Assembly: GCA_002591705.1 (NCBI GenBank)
Contig: PAAB01000069.1
Span: 1-24,428 of the forward strand
Reading direction: 5' to 3'
Length of the DNA stretch: 24,428 nt
DNA from: Phycisphaerae bacterium
GTDB lineage: Bacteria > Planctomycetota > Phycisphaerae > Phycisphaerales > SM1A02
Under the pieces are notes generated by a model. The model did not search any database, was not told the DNA's origin, and saw nothing but the letters and a program-made list of their open reading frames with translations. The position numbers were made by a program, and so were the translations under genes. How positions within the stretch are numbered: the first letter of the stretch is position 1; each line of letters starts with the position of its first letter. This document shows, in pieces, positions 7,244 through 14,188 of the stretch.

Positions 7244-8293
7244 ATGAGCATGAGCAAGATGTCGAATGCCCCCGCCGAAAGTGCTCCTGAGCCGCCCAAG
7301 AACGACGAAGCTGACCAATCTTCGTCTCCTTCCAAACAGGATAATACTCCTGCTCAAGCAGAGAGTGTGTCGGAACCAAAACCTGGTTGTGGCAAGGATA
7401 TCGCTTACAGTAAGGCGACTGAGTCGATTTATGACTCGTCGCTTATTGTAGATAGCGAAGAGTATGACTATGTTGTCTCTAAGCTACGCGAGTTCTTCAA
7501 GGGGCGTGGCTTCCTCGAGGCGCATCCGCAGAATCGACTCAGTATTCTGGCGGCGTGCGAGGATCCATTCACGGTTGCACAGTTCGACTACGCGGGCAAG
7601 GTCTGGCCACTTCCACAGACCGGGCAGATGTGGCTCGAATACGAGCTGCTCAAGAAGCCGGAGGCGAAAGGCTTCTATTGTCAGTCGACGAGCTACCGGC
7701 AAGAGCAGACCCCGGTAGAGGGCAGACACGACCTGATCTTCCCGCTCTTTGAGTTCGAGATGCACGGCGGCATGGACGCACTCATTGAGATGGAAAAGGA
7801 GTTGCTTACACACCTTGGCTACGACACTACCAAGTTCGTCAAGGGCACCTACGCGGAAATGTCCGAGAAGTATGGCGTGAAAGAGTTGGAGCACGAGCAT
7901 GAGACGGCAATGGCCACCGACATGTCACCGACTTTCTTCCTCACCGACTTTCCAGAGTACACCAGTCCGTTCTGGAACATGAAGCGTCATGATGCACCAC
8001 GCGAGGACATCGCCAAGAAGGTCGATGTGATCCTCAGTGGGCAGGAGACCTTTGGTTCGGCAGAACGTGAGACGGACCGCGAAGTGATGCGCGAGCGATT
8101 CAACACAATCAGCGAGGGCGGCTACAAGCAAAAGCTCTACGACCTCTTTGGTCAGGAGCGCACAGATAAGGAGATGGAGGACTACTTGAAGTTCGACTTC
8201 TTCGAACGCGCGGGCGGCGGCATCGGAGTGACCAGGCTCATTCGCTCCATGAAGGCAGAGGGTTTAATGCCGGATTTTTCTAAAAAGGAGTAA
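7244..8293 (+). CDS. Class II aminoacyl-tRNA-synthetase-like protein (AsnRS/AspRS core; asparagine-synthetase-like)
   Basis: The first ATG is at 7244 (349 residues); the preceding codons start at GTG. Residues about 1-50 are Pro/Ser/Ala/Glu-rich and probably disordered. The rest is a class II synthetase core. Motif 2 is at about 144-172 (FYCQSTSYRQEQTPVEGRHD; R152, E154). A segment FLTDFPEYTSPFW and SGQETFGSAERE precede motif 3 (AGGGIGVTRLIRS, R331). These match the AspRS/AsnRS subclass. The OB-fold anticodon-binding domain is absent, as in the archaeal AsnRS-related asparagine synthetase, so amide synthesis or another amino-acid-adenylate reaction is more likely than tRNA charging. GC is far above its neighbours (35 of 60 at 7561-7620), suggesting separate origin or strong codon selection. 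Confidence 0.8.
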   Translation: MSMSKMSNAPAESAPEPPKNDEADQSSSPSKQDNTPAQAESVSEPKPGCGKDIAYSKATESIYDSSLIVDSEEYDYVVSKLREFFKGRGFLEAHPQNRLSILAACEDPFTVAQFDYAGKVWPLPQTGQMWLEYELLKKPEAKGFYCQSTSYRQEQTPVEGRHDLIFPLFEFEMHGGMDALIEMEKELLTHLGYDTTKFVKGTYAEMSEKYGVKELEHEHETAMATDMSPTFFLTDFPEYTSPFWNMKRHDAPREDIAKKVDVILSGQETFGSAERETDREVMRERFNTISEGGYKQKLYDLFGQERTDKEMEDYLKFDFFERAGGGIGVTRLIRSMKAEGLMPDFSKKE

Positions 8294-8367
8294 AAATATT
8301 ATGGAAATCATTAAGTTAATAATGAACAAAACAAAAATAATAAAGACTATCCAATGATTTAAGTTAT

Positions 8368-9171
8368 ATGGCAGCAACAAATAACTTAAACCAAACTGAT
8401 AAAAAACACATCGCACTTTTGATACCAAGCACATCGCGTGGACGTGACAATTGGAGTTCGATCAAAGATACATACTTGATGAATATGAGCGTCAAAACGT
8501 TCTTGTTGACACAAAATAAGGAACATAGGTATACTTTCTATATAGGGTGTGATGCGGATGATCGTATTTTGTCGCAATCTACACAACAAGACGAGTTGCG
8601 TCGTTTTTCAAACGTTTTCAAGAATGTAGATTTCAAATTCATTCATTACACAAACATTCAAAAGGGTCATCTTACTAAAATGTGGAATGTATTGTTCAAG
8701 CAGTCCTACGACGATGGATGTGATTACTTTTATCAATGCGGAGATGATATTGTATTTAAAACAAGCGGTTGGGTAAATGATTGCATCAAAGTGTTGAAAG
8801 AGCATGATGATATCGGACTGGCCGGACCAATCAACAACAATTCTGCCATTTTGACACAAGCGTTTGTATCACGAAAACATATGGATATTTTTGGCTGGTT
8901 TTTCCCAGAGGAAATCATTAACTGGTGTTGTGACGATTGGTACAACCATGTATACCGGCCAAATTATTTTTATCCTTTACGCCAACACTTTTGTAGCAAT
9001 GAAGGGGGACAACCTCGCTACGTGATAAATAATGACAGATTTTACAATCAAAACGCTGTGAATAAGACGCGCAACTTGAGAGAGAACGCTAATAACTTGG
9101 CTGAAAAACACAAAGTAATTATTGAACGTTTTATTAAAAACAATTCCAATATACGATGGACCAGTAAATAG
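8368..9171 (+). CDS. GT-A-like glycosyltransferase
   Basis: A 267-residue protein with an N-terminal strand IALLIPSTSRGRDNW (15-29), as seen in a glycosyltransferase type common in giant viruses. It has YTFYIGCDADDRIL (55-68) and a second acidic motif YQCGDDIVF (122-130), the probable DxD-like metal and nucleotide-sugar site. WCCDDWYNHVY lies near the catalytic end. No membrane segment is seen. The last residues (about 250-267) overlap, in another frame, a fragment of an unrelated glycosyltransferase at 9122-9361. The original C-terminus may therefore have been replaced by a recombination event. ATG at 8368. Confidence 0.78.
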   Translation: MAATNNLNQTDKKHIALLIPSTSRGRDNWSSIKDTYLMNMSVKTFLLTQNKEHRYTFYIGCDADDRILSQSTQQDELRRFSNVFKNVDFKFIHYTNIQKGHLTKMWNVLFKQSYDDGCDYFYQCGDDIVFKTSGWVNDCIKVLKEHDDIGLAGPINNNSAILTQAFVSRKHMDIFGWFFPEEIINWCCDDWYNHVYRPNYFYPLRQHFCSNEGGQPRYVINNDRFYNQNAVNKTRNLRENANNLAEKHKVIIERFIKNNSNIRWTSK

Positions 9172-9361
9172 CGAACGATTTATAAACGATTCTTCTATCA
9201 TAAGAGCTCGAGACCCACAATTACTACAAAAAGTGAATATGTTGGCAAACAACGAAGAAATGTATAATAAGGTTGTTAATTCGAATAAATTAAATGAGCA
9301 AATGTTGTATCAGGCTACATCAGTTGTTAATGAATTTTGTCTTAAGTTGGAGAATATATAA
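9122..9361 (+). pseudogene. C-terminal fragment of a GT10/exostosin-like glycosyltransferase
   Basis: The frame opens only at 9119 and has no ATG before 9239, yet its peptide is clearly protein-like. TIPIYDGPVNSERFINDSSI followed by IRARDP and LLQKVNMLANNEEMYNKVV matches the end of alpha-1,3-fucosyltransferase-like and related GT-B domains, where a V/I-P-I-Y-x-G-x-x-N block precedes a Ser-Phe-Ile block and an NNEEMY-type helix. The N-terminal domain is missing. It overlaps the 3' end of the preceding glycosyltransferase by 50 bases in another frame. I read it as a relic left by a deletion that joined two genes. An independently translated short protein is less likely. Confidence 0.65.
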
Positions 9362-9406
9362 ATAATGAATACATACATATAAACATATTAATTATTAGTA
9401 ATTAAT

Positions 9407-9913
9407 ATGAAATATATTTTTGGACTAGGTCTTCCAAGAACATGTACTAATAGTTTAGGTGGAGCTTTACACATAATTGGAATTAATGGAGAGTGTAAAT
9501 GTATATTGAATGACTTTCAAAATAAAAGAGAAAAAAATAATAATTCTAATGATTATAAATATATTATTTATAATGATGCATATCAAGAATTAGATATACT
9601 ATTAAATGATGATAAAATATATAATAATAAATATATTTTAACTATGAGAAATAATAATGAGTGGATAAAATCAATACAAAAATTTGATAAAAAAGAAGTA
9701 GTGGAAGAATTAAATACATTAAACACTACTGAATATATGAATAAAATAATACACATTTTTGAAGAAAAAAACTGCGTTGATAATCTATTAATAATTAATA
9801 TTTTTGAAGAAGATGATGAATTATTATGGAAAAAGCTTTATAAATTTTTGAATTTAAATCAAGAAGATGACATTGTAGATACAGAATTTCCAAGAATTAA
9901 TTTAAATCAATAA
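9407..9913 (+). CDS. Small sulfotransferase-like P-loop protein
   Basis: A 168-residue protein starting MKYIFGLGLPRTCTNSLGGA. The GLPRTCTNSL stretch (8-17) fits the 5'-phosphosulfate-binding loop of sulfotransferases (usually PRTGTTSL), with Gly replaced by Cys. KYILTMRNNNEWIKSI resembles the 3'-phosphate-binding region (xxxRDPxxW). NLLIINIFEEDDELLWKKLY followed by KFLNL resembles the C-terminal block of the Sulfotransfer_4-type family. It is shorter than the usual 200-plus residues of that family, with the central part compact. Likely role: transfer of sulfate from PAPS to a glycan or other acceptor. Its 3' end overlaps the convergent NeuA-like gene by 17 bases. Confidence 0.68.
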   Translation: MKYIFGLGLPRTCTNSLGGALHIIGINGECKCILNDFQNKREKNNNSNDYKYIIYNDAYQELDILLNDDKIYNNKYILTMRNNNEWIKSIQKFDKKEVVEELNTLNTTEYMNKIIHIFEEKNCVDNLLIINIFEEDDELLWKKLYKFLNLNQEDDIVDTEFPRINLNQ

Positions 9914-10583
9914 TATTTTTTTGGACCATATATTCAGCTTTTTTTAAATCGGATTCATAATCAATATCAACAAGCAGTTCATTTGGAATTTCAACTCCTT
10001 TTACGTTTCCTTTAAAAAAATTTTTATTTTCTAATAAATTATCCCATTTACTTATGTAAAATCCTCCATTTGGTTTTACGTATTTTTGTATAAATTTACT
10101 ATTTGTTAGTCCCGCTGTTAGATTATCAAATATTGGAATAATGTGTTCTCCTTTTTTGATACATGCTAATTGTATAGGTTCTTCATAATAACTCACACTA
10201 ACGACTGAATCTGTATCATCATCCAACATTTGAACACCTTGTTTTATACTTTCACTTTTAATAAAAGGGCATGTTGGTAAGAAAAAGGCAAAAACATCAT
10301 ATTTTTGAATATTTTCCATCAAATCCATCATTGCATCTAATACAGTTGCTTTTGTAGTTGCATGATGATCTGGACGCACGTGTCTTTTTACATTTAGATG
10401 TTTCACAGCATCAAAAATTCTATCACTATCGGTAGAAACATATACATCATCAAATTCACCAGAATTTAAAACAGCTTCTACTGACCAACAAATTAAAGGT
10501 TTTCCACCAAGAAGTGCGATGTTTTTATCTTTAAATCGTGTTGAACCACCACGAGCAGGAATAATTGCCACTTTTGTAGGCAT
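9897..10583 (-). CDS. neuA: CMP-N-acetylneuraminate (nonulosonic acid) cytidylyltransferase
   Basis: A 228-residue enzyme of the NeuA family that activates a sialic-type acid: CTP + sugar acid gives CMP-sugar acid + pyrophosphate. The CTP-binding signature IIPARGGSTRFKDKNIA lies at 7-23 (R11, S14, R16). VYVSTDSDRI follows, then FFLPTCPFI (the PTSP-like loop) and PNGGFYISK near the end. The length matches bacterial single-domain NeuA. Whether the sugar is Neu5Ac, legionaminic or pseudaminic acid cannot be read from the sequence. The NeuB-like synthase is 3.6 kb away on the same strand. The short AT-only spacer upstream has ATATTTAATT just before the start. Confidence 0.9.
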   Translation of the reverse strand: MPTKVAIIPARGGSTRFKDKNIALLGGKPLICWSVEAVLNSGEFDDVYVSTDSDRIFDAVKHLNVKRHVRPDHHATTKATVLDAMMDLMENIQKYDVFAFFLPTCPFIKSESIKQGVQMLDDDTDSVVSVSYYEEPIQLACIKKGEHIIPIFDNLTAGLTNSKFIQKYVKPNGGFYISKWDNLLENKNFFKGNVKGVEIPNELLVDIDYESDLKKAEYMVQKNIIDLN

Positions 10584-10757
10584 TTATTATATATTTAATT
10601 ACTTTATATGTTTAATTACTAATTGTATATTTATAATAAATTATTAATATATTATCATTATTAAATTCATTTCACAAGCTATTTTATAATATACATTTAA
10701 ATTATATTATATGATTTAAATATATATAAATGTATATATATTTATAAAAATAAAATA

Positions 10758-10847
10758 ATGTATATTATTATTGATTCAATCGCACGTTCGGGTACAACAT
10801 TATTACATTCTATTCTTAATACTCAAGATAATTGTACTAGTTTATAA
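10758..10847 (+). pseudogene. N-terminal P-loop piece of the split sulfotransferase
   Basis: From ATG at 10758 the frame encodes 29 residues, including DSIARSGTTLLHSIL, the PAPS 5'-phosphosulfate loop of sulfotransferases. It ends at a TAA at 10845-10847. The same frame continues without another stop through GYISG to the ATG at 10863 and on to 11657. One base change (CAA to TAA) would explain the break. Two ATTTAAAT boxes lie upstream (10694-10701, 10714-10721). Confidence 0.8.
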
Positions 10848-10862
10848 GGTTATATAAGTGGT

Positions 10863-11657
10863 ATGGAATATTTATTAGATCAAAATTATTCCCCTGGTGC
10901 ACCAGGAACACCCAACGTTAATATAACAAGTGTTAATGAATATAAAAAATTTATGTTAAATGAATTTATTAAAGATAAATCTGATCGTCTTCTCAAAGGA
11001 AAAAATAAAAAATATTTTACAGATTTAATCCTATCTATAAAAAATAAAGATGATATCCAGAATTATTATAAGGCTATTATGAAAGAATTTAACGCAGAAT
11101 ACCTATTTTTAAGATATAATCAACAAATAGATTATTTTAATGATTGGATAAAAAAATCTGACCAACATTATTGGATTACTATTATAAGAAATCCTTATGA
11201 TCGTGCCGTATCTAACAGAATAACTCATAATTGGAGTGATAAAGATATTTGTAATTTTACAAGTAAATATGGTGAAATAATTGAAAAAATATACGATAAC
11301 GAAAAATTTATATTATTATATTATGAAGATTTAGTTGATGATAGTGAAAAAGAAATCAAAAATATAGCAGACAGATTAAATATTAAATATGATAAAATTA
11401 TTATTGATCAACTTATTGGTTCTGATAATAAGTTATATCGTTCACAAGGTTCTAATTTAGTATTAAAAGGTAAGGATCATAGGGAAGGAGAAGAATATAA
11501 TGGTATATATAGTTCTTCTGTAAATAAAGATATAAACTTTATTAAAAAGCATTTATCAAAAAATGTAATAGAAAAATTACATAATATTATATGTAAATAT
11601 CCTACATGTTTTCAAAGATATAAAGATATGTCTTTAAGTTTACAGAATAAAATGTAA
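10863..11657 (+). CDS. Sulfotransferase, main part separated from its P-loop by an in-frame TAA
   Basis: 264 residues can be read from ATG at 10863. The 3'-phosphate-binding motif WITIIRNPYDRAVSNRITHN is intact, and FILLYYEDLVDD and KEIKNIADRLNI match the conserved C-terminal region of carbohydrate sulfotransferases. By itself this protein lacks the PAPS-binding loop, which lies in the same frame at 10758-10844 before a TAA stop. Read through, the whole would be about 299 residues, the normal family length. It is therefore probably a recent pseudogene, a sequencing error or a readthrough product. Its end overlaps the convergent truncated dioxygenase gene by 18 bases. Confidence 0.72.
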   Translation: MEYLLDQNYSPGAPGTPNVNITSVNEYKKFMLNEFIKDKSDRLLKGKNKKYFTDLILSIKNKDDIQNYYKAIMKEFNAEYLFLRYNQQIDYFNDWIKKSDQHYWITIIRNPYDRAVSNRITHNWSDKDICNFTSKYGEIIEKIYDNEKFILLYYEDLVDDSEKEIKNIADRLNIKYDKIIIDQLIGSDNKLYRSQGSNLVLKGKDHREGEEYNGIYSSSVNKDINFIKKHLSKNVIEKLHNIICKYPTCFQRYKDMSLSLQNKM

Positions 11658-12125
11658 TCTAATAACCTTTCTAAATTTACCATCCTCAAATTTATTTGGT
11701 AAAACCTTGAAACAACCATTTGTTATATCCATATCACTAACACATAAATAAAACTTTAATTTTCTATCATAATCAAAATGTGGATAAACATTATTTGTAT
11801 TTAAACACTCATAATCTTTATGAATAAAAGTATCTTTTTTATCTTTAACAAAATCAATACCAAAATTTTTACATATTTTCATAGTAGAAATATTAAATAA
11901 ATTTTTATAAATTTCTGGAAAATTATTTTTATTCAAATAATTATTATCTAAATTAGTTCTCAAACATTTATTTTTTCCTGTATTTTTATCGAAATTATTA
12001 ATTTCATTATTAATGATATTTTCAAATTCATTATCTATTTTTTCTATATTTGATACATAATTTTTACATACAAAATACCCTTGCGTTTTAATTTTATCAC
12101 ATATTTCATCAATATTATTAATCAT
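11640..12125 (-). CDS. Truncated phytanoyl-CoA dioxygenase-like protein
   Basis: 161 residues resembling the N-terminal two thirds of an Fe(II)/2-oxoglutarate oxygenase of the PhyH type. GYFVCKNYVS opens the fold, and YPHFDYD supplies the metal-binding H-x-D (H116, D118). FYLCVSDMDITNGCFKVLPN is the usual strand leading to NGxFxxxPGSH. The distal His and the 2-oxoglutarate-binding Arg are missing, because the gene stops where it meets the convergent sulfotransferase gene. Probably inactive unless the rest is supplied elsewhere. The upstream box ATTTAAAT at 12145-12152 lies 20 bases before the ATG. Confidence 0.7.
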   Translation of the reverse strand: MINNIDEICDKIKTQGYFVCKNYVSNIEKIDNEFENIINNEINNFDKNTGKNKCLRTNLDNNYLNKNNFPEIYKNLFNISTMKICKNFGIDFVKDKKDTFIHKDYECLNTNNVYPHFDYDRKLKFYLCVSDMDITNGCFKVLPNKFEDGKFRKVIRLHFIL

Positions 12126-12144
12126 TATGTAATATATTAATAAT

Positions 12145-12152
12145 ATTTAAAT
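12145..12152 (-). promoter_or_regulatory. Candidate promoter box ATTTAAAT
   Basis: This palindromic octamer ends 20 bases from the start codon at 12125, the same spacing range as boxes before other genes of the island. Assignment rests on recurrence only. Confidence 0.35.
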
Positions 12153-12164
12153 TGTTATCATATT

Positions 12165-13169
12165 TTAAATATAAATATTTTTCAAAAAGTCTTCTTTTTT
12201 TATTTTGTTATCTCTTAAGTCAAGTGCCATACTATTTAATTTATTTATATTTATTTCTCTATTATGTTCTACGTTTTTACATACAACAACCAATTGTTTA
12301 CAACCAATAGAACGTGGATCATTAAATATATCTATGAATTCAAAATTATGTAATTGTAAATCAGAAAAATCTTTAATTTCATACCGGTCATACCCCCAAC
12401 TATTAATTGAAATAAATAAACCATTCCTTTTTAGTTTTTTTTTAATAAAATTTACATACGAAATTACATTTTGTTTTGACATTTCTTGAAATGAATAACA
12501 ATTAATAAAGATATCATATTGGTTATTACTATTTTCTAAGTGATATATATTTTCAGGAACACAAAAATTATATTTTTTTTGTTTCTCATTCATTATTAAT
12601 TGTATATCTGAATTATCAAAATTATGTAAGGCATTTAAATATGATAAAACCAAGGTCTCTTTCAAATCTATAGTTGTATATGATGATAATGATAATTTTT
12701 GATTCAAGATTTCACAACATTGTCCCCATCCAGCTCCAATTTCACAAATATCTAATGGCTTATCTGTTGTGTAAAAATTACTTATAGCATTATATAAAAT
12801 ATATGTTTGTATTATATTTAAATAAAACATACCTGAAAAATTACCTAAATGGGTTTTTACTTTAACAGGGTTTCCCATATCGCTTTCTTTTAAATTATTT
12901 ATATATTCAGTAAGTTTTTGTTCTTTTGGAAAAGCCTTTAATAATCGTATATATGATTCTTTCCCCCATTTTATCTGGTCTGAATCACCATTACCCATTG
13001 CTCTTCTTTTATTCCATGTTCTTAAATTTTTTATCTCTTCGTCTGATGGAATGAAATCGAACTTATTTTCAAACTCAAAATTTTTATATTCTTTTTTCCA
13101 AAATAAGCTAACTTCGCTGAATTCATTTTTGTTGTTTATATCTAAAATATACTTTTTAAAATTTTCCAT
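12165..13169 (-). CDS. Putative sugar O-methyltransferase (class I SAM-dependent)
   Basis: A 334-residue protein. The SAM-binding motif I is LDICEIGAGWGQCCEIL (139-155). It is followed by YTTIDLKETLVLSYLNAL, where the Asp would bind the SAM ribose, and by YDIFINCYSFQEMSKQNVIS (motif IV-like). KLKRNGLFISINSWGYDRYE is the post-core strand. The N-terminal 135 residues (TWNKRRAMGNGDSDQIKWGK; GNFSGMFYLNIIQTYILYNA) resemble the 'putative sugar O-methyltransferase' family found in bacterial polysaccharide loci. Likely role: methylation of a sugar in the glycan made by this cluster. It is 31 bases upstream-to-downstream from the DapA/NanA-like gene on the same strand. Confidence 0.8.
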   Translation of the reverse strand: MENFKKYILDINNKNEFSEVSLFWKKEYKNFEFENKFDFIPSDEEIKNLRTWNKRRAMGNGDSDQIKWGKESYIRLLKAFPKEQKLTEYINNLKESDMGNPVKVKTHLGNFSGMFYLNIIQTYILYNAISNFYTTDKPLDICEIGAGWGQCCEILNQKLSLSSYTTIDLKETLVLSYLNALHNFDNSDIQLIMNEKQKKYNFCVPENIYHLENSNNQYDIFINCYSFQEMSKQNVISYVNFIKKKLKRNGLFISINSWGYDRYEIKDFSDLQLHNFEFIDIFNDPRSIGCKQLVVVCKNVEHNREININKLNSMALDLRDNKIKKEDFLKNIYI

Positions 13170-13200
13170 ATGTATATTTTATATACATCCTTTTATATAT

Positions 13201-14145
13201 TTATAATGCAATATTATATTGTATTTTTATTTGTTCTACAATTTCTCCAACATGTTTATGTTTTTCTTCATCTAATTCTTGATAAGGCATTCTTTCTTGT
13301 TTACTCATAATATTTAAATGTTCCATCGCAGATTTGATACCTAAATGCCAACTATAATTATCTTTTACAAAAAAGAAGGGTTTTTCTATATTTTCAATAA
13401 TTTCATTACATTTATCTTCTTGATTATTTAAATGATACTTGTAATAATCCATTTCTACTTTTGGAAATAAATTACCAACACCAGATAACCATGCTTGACA
13501 TTTTTCACTTACTTTACTCCACTGCTGTAATCCATTTCCAGAAACAACAATAGCAACTCTGTCACTAATTTTATCTACAATATCTTTTGTATAATCATCC
13601 ATTTTTGCATCTTCTTTTACAGCAATTACATTAGGAATATTTGCTAATCTATCTAATAAATCTATCGACCAATTACCATTTTGATGTTTTGGAATACCTT
13701 TCATAAATGGCATTTCATGAACTAAAATAGGAATGTCTACGGCATTTGCAATAGTATTATAATGATTAAATACATGATCGTCGAAAAATAAATATGCTCT
13801 ATAGATTAAACTAATCATATCTGCACCTTTATCTTTGGCGTGTTGAGCGAATTTTATAGATGTTTCAGTAGAACAATCTAGTGGATCTCCTACAATTATT
13901 ATAGTTTCATCATCTTCAAAACTTTTTACCTTCTTTATAACACATTCATTTACTTTATAAATTTCATCTTCATTCATTAATAAGTAACGGGTGTTAAATG
14001 CCATCGCATAAAATATTTTCGCCCCATTGTCATACATATATTGAATATAATTTTCCAAAGAATCATAATCAATATCTTTCCCATTATTTTTAAAAGGTGT
14101 TATTATCGAAAAAACCGGTCCTTTGATTCTGTTTTTTAAAGACAT
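13201..14145 (-). CDS. Atypical DapA/NanA-family lyase or aldolase
   Basis: A 314-residue TIM-barrel protein of the dihydrodipicolinate synthase / N-acetylneuraminate lyase family. GPVFSIITPF (9-18) is the family start. K177 in NVIAVKEDAK is the expected Schiff-base lysine, and VSGNGLQQW is the following strand. The family's GTTGE carboxylate-binding loop is replaced by AFNTRY (about 49-54). The usual catalytic Tyr of YNVP is replaced by His in ILVHEMP (H143). These changes argue against a standard DapA or NanA reaction. It sits 43 bases from the NeuB-like gene on the same strand, suggesting a role in making or processing a nonulosonic acid or another 2-keto acid sugar. Confidence 0.82.
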   Translation of the reverse strand: MSLKNRIKGPVFSIITPFKNNGKDIDYDSLENYIQYMYDNGAKIFYAMAFNTRYLLMNEDEIYKVNECVIKKVKSFEDDETIIIVGDPLDCSTETSIKFAQHAKDKGADMISLIYRAYLFFDDHVFNHYNTIANAVDIPILVHEMPFMKGIPKHQNGNWSIDLLDRLANIPNVIAVKEDAKMDDYTKDIVDKISDRVAIVVSGNGLQQWSKVSEKCQAWLSGVGNLFPKVEMDYYKYHLNNQEDKCNEIIENIEKPFFFVKDNYSWHLGIKSAMEHLNIMSKQERMPYQELDEEKHKHVGEIVEQIKIQYNIAL

Positions 14146-14188
14146 TATATTATAATTAATAAGCTTTATTTATATTAAAATTTAATTA

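Noticed and set aside
7484..8131. Long frames on both strands over the GC-rich synthetase-like gene.
   Set aside because: They are shadows caused by high GC (few stop codons). Only the main frame shows class II motifs.
10584..10757. Possible RNA gene or origin in the very AT-rich 174-base spacer.
   Set aside because: The near-pure A/T sequence gives many chance palindromes. Apart from two ATTTAAAT boxes nothing specific stands out.
10845..10847. TAA as a recoded sense codon.
   Set aside because: TAA also ends neighbouring intact genes in the window, so a general code change is not supported.
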